64,000 nt of DNA from Aedes albopictus (lineage: Eukaryota; Arthropoda; Insecta; Diptera; Culicidae), in the NCBI RefSeq assembly GCF_035046485.1, contig NW_026917421.1, positions 36,001 to 100,000 on the forward strand, given 5' to 3'. A model generated the notes under the pieces. It was not told the DNA's origin and made no database searches. It was given only the letters and a program-made list of their open reading frames with translations. Position 1 is the stretch's first letter, and every line of letters starts with the position of its first letter. A program made the position numbers and the translations under genes. Positions 44,540-56,756 of the stretch are shown here, one piece after another.

Positions 44540-46112
44540 TATATTAAATTACTCATCTTCGGAGTAAGAATCTTTTTATCAGTTCCTTCAGGGATCGCTT
44601 CAGGAGTTGCATCGGGATTTTTTTTGGGATTCCTTAAGTCGAGCCTTAAGTGAATTCTTCCAGGAGTTCTTTCGGGAAGTCCTCCGGGAGTTCCTTCAAG
44701 AATTTCTCCGGATAATGATTATCTGGAAGGAATAGGCTCCTAAAGTCCTATCGAGTTTCTTGTTTTAAACCACAATATATGGTTCAAGAGTACATATTTA
44801 CTCAATTTTTGACGTTTTTATTAACCGTAGTTGAAAATATATAATTTTATTTTTTTATCCTTTTGTCTCGTCCCTAGCTTATAACACATACTTTGAGTAA
44901 TTTTTTTTCACCGTGTATGTCAGATAGGATCATTTTTGAAATCCCAGTGCGAAAAATGTCGAGCTCAGTCACACTAGGTAGACCTCAAATGTCAAAGTAG
45001 AACTACTTACCATTTTACTTATTTCGAATTTTCTCATTATTCCTTTGTTTTTCAAGTTCGAGTAAAGTACAATTTCGATTAGAATACCATGCTTGATCGT
45101 ATTATTCAATATAAGCGAGATTTCGTCTTTAATTTTAGGACCCTATTGCTGGTGGGTTGCCTGGAGATAATGACAGTTGTAATCTTTGGAGGATTTGCCG
45201 TTTTTTTTGAAGGAATTGCAAAAAAATGAATTTTCAGGAAGAAGTTACTGAAGGGTTTATCGACAAGATTTGCTCATTGGCCTAAACATTCTCGAAAGTT
45301 AAGAACTGAAGAATTCCCCGGCCAGAAAGAACTGCTGAAAAATTCACCGGAAGGAGTAGCTGGAGCATTCCCGGGAACGAATTACCGCTGAATTCTTCAG
45401 AATAAATTGTTGATTTTTTCCATCTAATTTAATTTGTAATTTATTTAAGTAAGTACGATAGCCTGCTAGTAGGGCTCCCATCAAAACAGAATAGAAAATC
45501 AGGACATTTCATGTATTTTCTCGAAAATGAGTAAAACTCATCAGATTTGTTAAGAAATTTTGGCCAAAATTATTCGAAAATCAGGACATGTCCTGCTAAA
45601 TCAGGACGGATGGTAACCCTACCTGCTAGTTACAAAACTTTTGCTCAGGTCAAGGAACCGGAACCGGATATTGGGTCCTACACAATTTCCATAAGAAATT
45701 GCTGGAAGTTTTGCTGGTCGGAGATAATGAGGAGTTTACCGGTAGAGGTGGCTGGAAGATTCCGCTACTGAACTGCAGGCCTTGTCTATTTTGAAAACAT
45801 AAACCGGCAAAAACTTTGAAAATGATTAGGCATCAAGGGCATTATTTACATTTTGTTCTGCTATCACACACTTTTAAAAAGAGACTGTTTTTTTGCACCA
45901 GCTCACATATACGTTTATTTTGTGGCGCTTTTGATATAATTATGCAACTTAGCTTAAATAAAATATAGGTAAATACTTTGATAAATATGTAATGTATGTG
46001 TTACTGAACTTAGTTTGCGTGGACAAAGTTGAAAAGGTTGAGAAAACCTCTGAACGTAATTATTTGTAACAACCAAATAAACCCTTTTCACATTCTGTAC
46101 TTAACTGGCCTT
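44540..46112. other. intergenic, decayed repeats
   Basis: 44590-44720 repeats a TTCAGGAGTT/CGGGAGTTCC motif. 45467-45629 has weak inverted ends (AGGGCTCCCATC and AGGGTTACCATCC) around ATCAGGACA repeats and is probably a small MITE. No gene recognised. Confidence 0.4.
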
Positions 46113-46767
46113 CACTGAAATAAATTTTGTTGTGAAAACTACCGATTCCATAGTAAAATTACTAACCGTACCTATGATTCTCAACCAACAACAATTTCCA
46201 GTTAATTCCACTAAAACATTGTCAACTTAACTAGCAGTGCAGTTAACATAACCAAAAATAATCTTAATTTAACAAATCTAGATTGAGTTTAAATAAGGGC
46301 GAAACTAACATGAGAGAGTTCTCTTCATCGACTCTCTCTTCTGCCATTTAAAGTGACAAGATGCAAATTTAATCGAACTTTTTTACACTTAGACGCTAGA
46401 TTGCATCGCAACCTAGCGATTTATGACCAAAAAGTTCAACAATACTTGCATCTTGTCACTTTAATTTGAAGAAGAGAGAGTCGATGAAGAGAACTCTCTC
46501 ATGTTACTTTCGCCCTTATTTAAACTCAATCTAGAAATGAGCATTGTATTTTTAACCCTACTGTGTTGTAAAATGCGTATCCTGGAAAAATTAACAATGT
46601 TTTGTTGTTGAGATAACTATGCATTTAGTTAAATTTACTACAATGCATTGTAATTCCAAGCATATTTCAGTTACCTTAACAGATTTTGTTGTCGGTTGAG
46701 AATCATAGGTACGGTTAGTAATTTTACTATGGAATCGGTAGTTTCCACAAAAAAATTTTTTTCAGTG
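46113..46767. mobile_element. TIR element with about 90-bp TIRs hosting a palindromic MITE
   Basis: The ends CACTGAAATAAATTTTGTTG and (inverted) CACTGAAAAAAATTTTTTTG continue with ACTACCGATTCCATAGTAAA and CCGTACCTATGATTCTCAAC in both arms. TT borders both sides. The complete palindrome 46278-46534 sits inside. Non-coding. Confidence 0.7.
46278..46534. mobile_element. 257-bp palindromic MITE, copy B
   Basis: Same family as 39621-39876 in the opposite central orientation. Flanked by the 4-bp TSD AAAT (46274-46277 and 46535-46538). Nested in the element 46113-46767. Confidence 0.85.
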
Positions 46768-47168
46768 TTCGCTTATCTACATCCCATCCACTCACATTTC
46801 CTCCTATCTAAAGCAGCGCTCGGCAGGATTTGAAAGTGGATGCAGTGCAAAGTAGATCCGAAAATCTTGCAAGTAGCACACTCATCTAAAAATGTAGATC
46901 TTCGTTGACATCTATTCGGAGATTTAGATGTGTCGCCCCCCTCGGGCGCATATTGTTGAGATACTTTTCCTTCCAATTCATAACCGAGTTCATAACAGTA
47001 ATGTTCATAATACACAAAAATAAAACAGTATAGAGTGAAAATTGTGCAAATAAAATTTTTAAATTCGTTGTTGAACTATATTTTTATGAAAATTGCTCTT
47101 TTTAGATTGGTGTGTAAGGCGTCCCGTTAACCTGTTTGTTTACGCGGTTTGAGCAGAGAAAATAGGTA

Positions 47169-47970
47169 CACTCCAAAAAATCTTCACGTCGATGCTACGT
47201 GAAAACATACGTAGATTTTTTCCATCGCACTTTCCACGTAACAGCTACGTGAACTGTGAGTGACGGAACTCAATGCCTGGGTATCTCGAGGTCACTAAGA
47301 TTTCACATAACAGCTATGTGGAAGTTAAGATGAGTTTAACTGGACACCATTAATGATTATTGCCTGTTTTCCTTTGAATTATATTTTCTTTTCAAAAGCT
47401 TTATATGAAAAAGAAATTGTCAACTTTTTATACATATGTGAATATGTTTCAATCAAACACGAACATACACTTTTAATTTGAAGAATAACACAATTTTCAG
47501 CCCTCAGTAACATCAACAGGACGAATGACTTTGAATCCACTAGAACTCGGCATATTCTGGACTCCAGTGCTTCTGGTCAGCGCTCTCCGTACCTGAAATT
47601 CAACGTTATCTTTGCATTGCGTCACGAAAAAGTTATAAATAATTACAAAAATACCTGTAGATACTCGAGAAACCTAAGTGATGGCTGCTGTTGTTACTTG
47701 CTGACTAAGATGTTAGGTTAGAAATTATTGTTTACATTCGTGAGTGGTGGTGAAGCACTCATTTCCACCTAATAACCACGTAGCATTGACGTGAAACTCA
47801 GGCGGAAATTTGTTACGTGGAAAGTCACGTAGCTCTTACTCAAAACATCAGTGCCGTTAACTGAGGCGCAACATGAGCGTCAAGTGGATCCGGTAAATTC
47901 AAGTTGAATGACTAAAACGAGAGGTTACGTGATTTTTCACGTAGCATCGACGTTTGGATTATTTTGAGTG
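47169..47970. mobile_element. 802-bp TIR element, TA flanks
   Basis: The ends CACTCCAAAAAATCTTCACG and (inverted) CACTCAAAATAATCCAAACG both continue TCGATGCTACGTGAAAA. TA lies at each border. TACGTG-type motifs recur near both ends. Probably a Tc1/mariner-type derivative; no transposase seen. Confidence 0.65.
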
Positions 47971-48421
47971 TAGAGAAGCGAAGAGTGAACAGCCGCCTGA
48001 ACGGCAACACTTTTTCTGTTTTGATTTCATTGCTCGGATGCTGGCAACTGTCGCAAAGCAAATTAATCCACCCATCGAAGGTAGTGCCTATCGCGCATAC
48101 CGCATTTGAAAACTTTTTATACTGTTGTTGTATTAACTAGGAATTATCGAACTGATGTTCCAAAATGGAACAATTTTCAATTATTCAAGAATTCAATGTT
48201 GTTTGCACTGTTATCCATAATAAATTTGGATATTTTGGTGAAAATTTGCTTGAAATGAGTGCAATACTTATCTTCACTTTTGCGGCAATCGTCAAGGTTT
48301 GTTGATTTTGTTCATTAGGATACCAGTTTGACGGTTCGATAAGGTATTTTTGGCTTCACATGGCGCCAATCACACGATGCATATATTGATCAATAGTTGA
48401 CCGTTTTATGGAAACATTGAA
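47971..48421. other. spacer between two TIR elements
   Basis: No gene or repeat unit recognised here. Confidence 0.4.
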
Positions 48422-49384
48422 CACGCTCGTTGAAAACTACTCTAAAGTGAGTAGAATTCGACTCACTTTGGTACAAAGTGGAACAGCTCAAAAGAGAGTA
48501 AATGGCAGTTACTCACTTTAGAGTAATATGAGATTTTCTTCGAATTAGAGTAACTCGTACTCATTTTTAATTTATAGGAAATTAGCAAAGTGAGTCGTTT
48601 TTTACTCAGTTTTGTAGATTTGTTTGGATCATTCCTATTTTGATTTTTCTCATAGAAAAATAGCAAATTCATAATGAATAAAGAAAACATACATATTTTA
48701 TTGATACATAAAATTATTCTTCATGTACAATATATTAAATTGAGGGCGATAAATGTTGACAAACTACTGGTGCTATGATTGTATGTGGATGCTAAGTGTG
48801 TTTCTCCCATGTGATGGTTCCTCTTCCGATCAGCGATCGCTGGTGATCATAGCCTGCTAATCCATTAGATGCGACAGGAAGCACCATGATCAGCAACACT
48901 AGCACGGCATCGATCAGCTGACAGAAAAACCACTTTCCAAAAAGCTGGGACTCACTTGCGGATCCGCAGCCCTAGATGATGGTAGTGGTAATTTGGAAAA
49001 TCTAGTTAAGAAAATTATATATTGTTGATGTTTCGATTTGAAATTAATGTAATCTTTACTTACTTTTGCAAAACTGCTTGTTCCATCGATGCTTGAAGAT
49101 TTTAATAATGAAAGGTTTAGATTTTTCTTACTGAGTTTGAAATTGGCTGCAACAGCCTCGGCAACAGCTTACAAGATATTTCCAAATTGTTCTAAGTCAT
49201 TTCCGTTAGAGTGAGTAGAATAAATTTTGAGGCTACTCAAAAGTGAGTAGACGACAAATTTTGGCAAACAGAGTAGAAATCAACTCACCTTGGAAAACAA
49301 CTGTCACTCACTTTTGACATTTTTTCGAAAAGTAAGCAAGTGAGTAGAAATCTACTTATTTTAGAGTAGATTTCAACGAGCGTG
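48422..49384. mobile_element. 963-bp TIR element with ACTCACTTT repeats
   Basis: The ends CACGCTCGTTGAAAACTACT and (inverted) CACGCTCGTTGAAATCTACT are bordered by AA. Within about 150 bp of each end, AGTGAGTAG/ACTCACTTT motifs recur six or more times. A short related piece occurs at 60741-60792. Non-coding. Confidence 0.6.
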
Positions 49385-49394
49385 AATGTATAAT

Positions 49395-49610
49395 ATCCAC
49401 TTATCCGCGAGAGGTAATGGCGGCGGCGGGCATCTCCAACCGGTTCGGATTTTGACGTTTCTTGGGGGAAAGTCAAAACAGTTTCATACTCCTCCTCACC
49501 CCTCCACCCACCGTTTGATGGCGCCAACCGATTGCGATCCCCACGAAACGTCAAATTCGAATCGGTTATTTGTGCCCGCCGCCGCCATTACCGCTCGCGG
49601 ATAAGTGGAT
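49395..49610. mobile_element. 216-bp MITE with GCC-repeat TIRs
   Basis: TIRs ATCCACTTATCCGCGAG, then GGTAATGGCGGCGGCGGGCA, in inverted orientation at both ends (about 39 bp). TSD unresolved. It lies 10 bp from the element 48422-49384. Confidence 0.7.
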
Positions 49611-50609
49611 TGTTCAAAAATAGATTGATATTAATCATTCAACTTTTCCCCTATCTTCCGTTTGATCAACCACGCAGCAATATTTCCCCTCCATAGCGCA
49701 TTTTACTTCAATTTTCTCTACAATATTTCCCCACCTTCAAAATGGTTACATCAATCCTCTCGAAGATTGCTCAAACCATGGGTCAAATTATTCCATGGAT
49801 CAAATGATTGGATATTTCCCGTCCAGATCAACCTATCATCCTTTCAATGCAGCAGCGCGTGAATGAGAGCATCATCATTGCAGAACATTCTGCCGTGTTG
49901 CCATATTTTTTTTTAATTTAAAATAAACAGCTATTGAAATGTATTATACAAAAATAGATACAAAAAAGAAAACTGAATTCATATGTAATAAATTATCGAA
50001 CAAAAAAAAACATTTACCTATGCAGAAGTATATTTTTCACGAGATTTTTCATTTCAATGTAATGAACCCAACGATTACAATGCATTAGTTGTAATAAACA
50101 GTTCACAACATTTTTGTGCAATCTTATAACTCGGTTGGTGCCCCATCGAACTTTGTTAAAAAAATACTGGTGCACTGGCGATCTCTAACGCCAGTTAAGG
50201 TGACTTGGTGCATCACAGAATTTTCATAGGAATCATTGAATTTTTAATTTTCAATGATTGTTTGCCTCGCGTTTTTGAAGTGATAAAAAACGGGCAATTC
50301 TGCAGTCACGCAGTAGAAAAAGTATCATCACACTCACCACGAGTGAGCATATGGGATGATACATTTTCATCAGAATTTGCGCTTTGGTAACTGCGAGTTT
50401 TATCACTTTGAAATTTCGAGCGAGATTTCAATGATGCTGATGACGCACTACGCGTCGTTAATCAATAATTTACACATTATGGTGGTAATATGCTTACTTG
50501 CGTTGCCTATAAATTAGAAATACCCCCTTCTGGCAAATAACACCTTTCAGTAGTAATTTTGCAATTTCCCATGGGCTGTCCAAAAACTTTTCGTAAAAAA
50601 AATGTAATA

Positions 50610-50753
50610 CACTCCTGATCAAAAGTTTGGGGTCACCCCCTCAAAAACTCAATGAGATCTAGGATTTTGAAATCACACGCAAATAGGCGGAGATATGATC
50701 CTAAAAAAAAACATGTATTTGAGAGAGTGACCCTAAACTTTTGATCGGGAGTG
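50610..50753. mobile_element. 144-bp mariner-like MITE, TA TSD
   Basis: TIRs CACTCCTGATCAAAAGTTT and (inverted) CACTCCCGATCAAAAGTTTA, continuing GGGGTCAC or GGGTCACTC, with TA at both borders. Typical short Tc1/mariner derivative. Confidence 0.75.
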
Positions 50754-51008
50754 TATGTTTGAATATGTAATAATGTTCAAGCTAAGAAGAAGAATTAATG
50801 TGAATAGAAAATTTATTTAAAAAAGTACAATTTTGACAGAAATGCATTGTATACATTATCTTCCGCATTATTGGCATTGGGATCGGTAGGACTGAAAACC
50901 AACCCCGCACCCACCGCACCAACTTCTCTCATACTGCCGGGAGATTTTCTCTCTGCTCGAACCTCGGCTAGATCCATCTCTCTGCAAAGGGATAATGTCG
51001 AAGATATA

Positions 51009-51241
51009 CCGCATTTAGTTCACCACTGGACTGCGCACTGAGTCTTCATAAGTGCGAAAACGTAAATAAAACTGCGCGATTGCATCAAATCAAGTTGATG
51101 TCTTCGGCGCACTAATTCTTCGATGTATGCTGAATAAGTGCTCTGAAGACACCGCGTCGATTGGATGCAATCGCGCACTTTTATTTGCGTTTTCGCACTC
51201 TTGAAAACTAGTGCGATAGTCCAGTGGTGAACTAAATGCGC
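51009..51241. mobile_element. 233-bp palindromic MITE, copy 1
   Basis: Ends CCGCATTTAGTTCACCACTG and (inverted) GCGCATTTAGTTCACCACTG, bordered by TATA. The arms pair through GTGCGAAAACG, AATAAAAGTGCGCGATTGCA and GTCTTC blocks. Second copy at 53077-53299. Confidence 0.75.
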
Positions 51242-53076
51242 TATATTGGATTGATACTTGGTTTGATCCTCGTGATTCCATCAATAATCCTTGAAAAAGA
51301 AATAATTGATGGAATGGTGGAATAAAGGAAACAAGAAAGCGCTGCCAAATAAACATTTTCAAGCACATGTAAGTTGCGCATCGTAAATTTTCATTAGATT
51401 ATTTAGAAATAATGTTTAATATTTAACATTGGTTTATGATGTTTTATATCACATCTTTAATTTCCATAAACGCGTATGCGATTTCCTAGTGCCTTTAGTA
51501 TAAAATGCTAGAACGATATAGGGAAACTCAGTATATTTTCGACAGCTTTGCTCTCTTCGTCATGGGGTGTTATCTAAAGCCTGATAAACTTAAAGTTGGC
51601 GTCACATCTTTGCCAATCAAACTGTATACACATAGGTTTCAAGGAATTTGGACGACAAAAAACCCTTAGGGCAAAGGAGAAAAACTGCCAAAAATACCCG
51701 AAGTCACTCTCAAGACATAATATTATATTATAATTTAATTATCATTTAGTAATCAATCTAGCTATAGAGAAACCTGTTTTAATAATAACGGATAAAGCAA
51801 ACATTTTCAATTGTGAGCGAAACAAACAAATCAATATGGCAATAACCTCTTATCCGTCTTTGTTTTCCAAACCTATACTGCTTTACATTCTCACTATGAC
51901 ATTAGCAAAAATTGAAGCTTGTTCCAACGTAACTGTTATACTTATTCTTTAAGCTCCATTTTGTATGTAATATTTTAATTCAACGGTAGAAGTTCATAAC
52001 TTGTGTTAGAAATTAAGACACATAAACCTTCTCAAGACATTAGGAAAAATAGCATGATGAATTAGTAAATAGATCCACTATTTACCAATTCATCATACTT
52101 ATCCGAAATATTGGGTTCAATAAATAATAGTTTATGAATGCTTACAAAAAAAATCGAATATGGCTTGGTAAATGACCAAAATTACCAAAACATTATTTTT
52201 TCATAATCATTAATGGAATTGAATAAGCAAGCGAAGCATCGAATGGCACTTTCCTAATGATCAAGTCTTGATAATATTTACAATGCAAAAACGTGACACT
52301 TTATTTCTAGAAATTTGTTTTCAAAGCATTCCATAAAATTCAATTGAACTGACCACCATGAACGCCGTGAATCACGCGCTGAACGTTGGTGAATTGCTAT
52401 CTCTTCCTCACTGATGGAATGGTCTTCGCTCAATCCGCTGACTCTTTTACCCTGCTGGATTGATCGAATGAAAGTTTGACGGACTTGGATGATCTTGATG
52501 GTTTGGTCAAACTGGGTGATAGTGGTGGTTGAATCAATCTTTCGGAGGGGAAATATTGAGGATATGAGCAGGCCCCTGGCATCAATGAAATATATCGTAG
52601 CCAACATCTAACTGCCTTATACTCATATTCATGCAAATTGAAACGAGCGTGTAATCAACAAACGCAGCTTTTGTTTGATGTTGTGAGCCACACACGAAAT
52701 CACATTCACAATGCGTGTTGGTTGGGTTGCTTTATTCAACTAATCGCATGCTTCTCTTACCGTACATTAATATTAAAGCGAGTTTGAAGTGTTTTGTGAT
52801 CATAACAGGTGAAAAAAATGATTCCAAAAACTGATCAACAAACCAAAATAAACGTTAAACAAAAAATTGTTGATGTTTTCGCATTTGACAGTGGGCGCTA
52901 TTTATTAGCGCCCAAGACATCCTGTCTACCATGATTCCAATGCATTGATATAGGCCGTGTCAGGGGCCTGGATATGAGCATCAACCTCAATCCTCGCTTT
53001 TGCAGGTTGATCAGTATTTATATCAAGATTCAACATTCTGATCCATCTTCTCCGCAATAAAAATGCAAGCAATATA
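51242..53076. other. intergenic, no gene recognised
   Basis: AT-rich, with short inverted repeats (for example AAATAGATCCACTATTT-like near 52065-52095). An ORF of about 109 codons on the minus strand at 52278-52607 has no recognisable domain, and I do not call it. Confidence 0.4.
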
Positions 53077-53299
53077 GCGCATTTAGTTCACCACTGGACT
53101 ATCGCACTAGTTTTCACGAGTGCGAAAACGCTAATAAAAGTGCGCAATTGCATCAAATCAACTCGGTGTCTTCAGAGCACTAGATTGAAGAAATAGTGCG
53201 CCGAAGACATCAACCTGATTTGATGCAATCGCGCACTTTTATTTACATTTTCGCACTTATAATGTCGCAGTTCGCTGTCCAGTAGTGAACTAAATGCGG
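53077..53299. mobile_element. 223-bp palindromic MITE, copy 2
   Basis: Ends GCGCATTTAGTTCACCACTG and (inverted) CCGCATTTAGTTCACTACTG, bordered by TATA on both sides. Same family as 51009-51241. Confidence 0.75.
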
Positions 53300-54640
53300 T
53301 ATACATTTAGCAATATTTCCATCAACTTGTGTTTCTTGATGAAGTTGAAGGAAAGATTGAACCTGTTGGTTGAATCAACTTATTGATAAGTGTAAATGGT
53401 ACTATTCGCTTCTCTACACTGAAAAACAAGAGAACCCAAATTTGAGTATTTTTAAAATCACTTTTGAGTTCTTTTTTGCATCCTGTTTCATTCGCTCGCT
53501 TTATTGTTGTCAGAGAGTGAATAGCAAAACAACCCAACTTTGAGAGTTCGATGCGGAAAGCCAAAATTGAGTAAGCGGCACAGTACCGAAAGTTGAGTAA
53601 TTTTAACTGACAGTTGAGTAAAAAGAACCTTGACTTTAGGTACTTTGGCCGTATACGCTTAAATGGAAACCTGAGACGAGACTCGCGAAGAGGAAAAAAA
53701 GCAACGTCAAGTGCAGCCCAACTGAGCTAGTATTGCTATCCGAGATAAATTCTGAAGCCAAAATTCACTCCGAGCAGCATTTTCTTCTCCTGTACTGTCA
53801 AAAATAAATTGAAAACAAAATATTCCAATGATTACTTTGCTTGGCGATTGTTGGCGATGCAAAATTTCACCTCAACATGATTTTGTGCGTGAATGGGATT
53901 CAGTCACACTGCATGTGAGGTGATGCGGTCACGTACGTGTTTGAACCACCAGCCCAAAACATAATGTCAACACAGATAGGAAGAAGAAAAAATAACAAAG
54001 TGGAGAAAAAGAAGACCGTCTTCGCGAGTCTCGTCTCAGATGCAAACTACCCTAAACATCGACTCCAGCAACTCAAAATTGGCTTCCCGCACGCAACCTC
54101 GAAGTTGGGTGGAATGAACTCACTTTTGGTAGAGACTGTATATATAGAGACACGCAAAGACAACTTCTTTTGAGTGTTGTTCTTCTTCTTCGCCCGACTT
54201 TGTTTTCACAATTTTGCTGGCGTGCTCGATAGGTAGCCGATTTGACAGTTCGATAGGTAGATTTGGTTTCACTCTTTGCGGGACTGTGTTATAAACAGAC
54301 TGTAACTTTTGGGTACTTTCGTTTTTCCGTGTACATATTGTCGCGCTTATCTTTTATTAGAATCCTGCGGCGGTCGTACGCTCGCAAGGCATACCGCCGC
54401 ATGACAGTCGCAAGGCAAAACAAAAGAAAAAGTGTTCCCGCCAAAAACAAAAGCACGTGGATTTCGCGAAGTGACAGATGTTTTTGAATGTATTTGTGAC
54501 GAACGGCAAGAGTGGCTCAGTGGAATGAGTGTTCTTGCTGTCAAACCCCATATAATGGAATTATATACTTTTAAATCTGGTGACGCTGTTATGATTAGTG
54601 ACTGTCGCGCTAATATCAGAAGCCAGATAATCGCCATATT
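53300..54640. other. repeat-derived region with an inverted pair
   Basis: CTGAGACGAGACTCGCGAAG (53671-53690) and its near complement (54016-54040) face each other across about 330 bp. TTGAGTA-type motifs are frequent at 53430-53640. No gene recognised. Confidence 0.4.
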
Positions 54641-54682
54641 CTGATTTCTCTTGAGAGGCATAATATTTTCTCTGGGTTTGAG

Positions 54683-55805
54683 GACGTCGCTATGAGCCTC
54701 TGCACGAATTTGCCCTGTCCTGCTCGCTCCCACAGAAAATTTGAAAACAGCGCGCACAGTAATGCCTGGTTTAGACGGTGCAAGCAAGGGGCTAGTCGCT
54801 TGGAACATTGTGCCAAGAGGTGCCAAGCACACCGTCTTATACGCTGTGTGGCACACCGAGGCACTCTGAGGCACAATTTTGACACTTGAGTTTGGGTGAA
54901 AAAACTAGGCAACCATGTGCATTTGACCTGCAAAATGAAAACAAACAGTTGGTTGTCTTGGTAGTTGCCAATCAAAATCTGAATCATCAAACAGTGGCAC
55001 TTCAGGGCACACTGAGGCACAATTCAATACCCGGTGGCACACTGAAAATAATTGGCGTGCTCAGCGACTCCCTCTTGGGTGCAAGTGACTTGATTCCAGT
55101 CAGTTGAAAACGCCCAATTGAATGTGAATTGAACGTGTAAACACCACCGTTCATCTCACTTCAGCAACAGACTTTACTTGAACGAAAGTTGAACATGTTG
55201 AACTTTTCCGTTCAAGTCAAACGCAATCATCTCACTTGCCCCGTCTGAACCCGCGATTCATGTGAGATGAATTCAAGTTATCTGTCAGATGAGCTGAATT
55301 CAATTCAGTTTGCTTACGCACCGCGCGAATTGATCAATGTAAACACTTGCTTCAACTGAAATGCGTTCAAGAGCATGCAAGTGGCCGATCGAGTCGTTTG
55401 CTGAGTCTAAACACATCATTCGTTTCGAATGAATATATTTGAGAAGTTGGCAAGTGAAATGCTCGTTTCAGTTGACCCATGTAAACCAAGGCATAAAAGT
55501 CACACTGTGCGAACTGTTTTCAAGTTTTCTGTGGGAGTGAGCAGTACGCCATGGCTAAAGACACTGTATGCTAAAGACACGAAATCTGATGATTGTTGCT
55601 ATTGATGATGATTGTCGCGTCATGACGATGATGCTGTCGAGCAATGCTTTTAAAGCGCGTTTGACAGGTCTCCTGCTCGATTGGAATGACAGACATTGAC
55701 AGCAAATTTGGAATTCCAATTGGAACATTTCGTGTCTTTGCATATAGTGTCTTTAGCCATGGCGATTCTGCAGATTCGTGCAGAGGCTCATGACGACGCC
55801 TCCGT
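54683..55805. mobile_element. element with long imperfect TIRs and GTGCC/GGCAC repeats
   Basis: GAGCCTCTGCACGAATTTG, CTCCCACAGAAAATTTGAAA and CGCACAGT on the left reappear inverted at 55480-55795. The right arm is interrupted by a 200-bp hAT MITE. Inside, GGCACACTGAGGCAC-like motifs repeat at 54850-55050. TSD not resolved. Confidence 0.55.
55556..55755. mobile_element. 200-bp hAT MITE
   Basis: TIRs begin TAAAGACACTGTATGC, then TAAAGACACGAAAT, inverted at the far end. The flanks are GCCATGGC on both sides (55548-55555 and 55756-55763), a perfect 8-bp TSD. Because GCCATGGC is itself palindromic, the exact end could be shifted. It inserted in the right arm of 54683-55805. Confidence 0.72.
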
Positions 55806-56229
55806 CAGTCCACCCGCATAGGAAAATACAGTTTGCCTTAGACTCCAAACAGCGAAACTCCTCTAACTGGTAAGGTTACATTTTCCCAAATTGTTGCATC
55901 TCAGTTGAACAACGTGAACCAAAGCTCTTTGTACTATCAAAAACAGCATAAACAACCTAAAGCAAATTGTTACAATATATTGTAGTGTTCAAATAATGTT
56001 GAATAATATGAGAATGAAACATTTCAATGAAAAGTTGAAATATGCCTTCACATTATGCCAAACGGTTTGTTTGGATAGTTTGGTATCACACTTACACACG
56101 CACATTTTACTATATATTATTTTTATCAAACAGTTTGACAAACAGTAGAATGCATTAGTGTTCGTTTGCCAATTCTTGACCGCATCGAAAATCCAAGTGT
56201 CAACTTGGTCGCATTTCTGTTTTGCATTT

Positions 56230-56534
56230 TTGTTCAAGCCCGCAGGAGTTCCAGCTAAAATAAAAGTCCAGCAAGGAGACTTTTTGCAACGTAAGTATTG
56301 GGAGTTGATAGGTTGCTGTTTATATCAATAACTCGCTTATTTCTTCTATTAGGTCATGATCGTGCCGGATGTGCCGCATCGAGTAGATCGTTTGTGTGCG
56401 GACGGGAAAGGAGAGGACAACTCGTTGAGAGGATCGTCGTTGCGCTGAACTACGATGTGGCCTCGGATGTGGCTTTGGATCCGGTGTTACCGGCGATCCT
56501 CGATAGGAGTTCGGAGCAGTGCATGGTTGGATAG
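56230..56534 (+). CDS. candidate two-exon fragment of an unrecognised gene
   Basis: A frame PAGVPAKIKVQQGDFLQ runs to a strong donor C|GTAAGT at 56291. After a 62-base gap ending TTCTATTAG, exon 56353 continues in phase as HDRAGCAASSRSFVCGRER through VVALNYDVASDVALDPVLPA to a TAG at 56532. Just past the hairpin repeat (56552-56756), another coding-like stretch reads NIDKLKHWIKKIVKNKW. The repeat may therefore have cut an older exon. No domain recognised; chance remains possible. Confidence 0.25.
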
Positions 56535-56551
56535 CTAGATATTATCAATTT

Positions 56552-56756
56552 AGTTGAAAATCGGACTTTTCGACTAGTAAAGCTGGGGTTTTCTCCAAAT
56601 CCGTGCATCGGACCTAACTTCGGAAGTGGTGCGCTGTATAGTAAACCTGGTCCGCTATACAGCGCACCACTTCCGAAGTTAGGTCCGACCGAGGGTCCGA
56701 CGCACGGATTTGGAGAAAAATCCTACTTCGCTAGTCGAAAATTCCGGGTTTCAACT
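56552..56756. mobile_element. hairpin MITE, copy 1 (relative at 61280-61490)
   Basis: AGTTGAAAATCGGACTTTTC at the left pairs with the right end. The centre is an almost perfect palindrome around GGAAGTGGTGCGCTGTATAG. The family member at 61280-61490 has the same layout (GTGCGCTGGATAG-type centre) with extensive divergence. Confidence 0.6.

Noticed and set aside
54347..55020. Long minus-strand open frames (134-175 codons)
   Set aside because: They run through GTGCC/GGCAC repeats in a TIR element, overlap in different frames and lack any domain.
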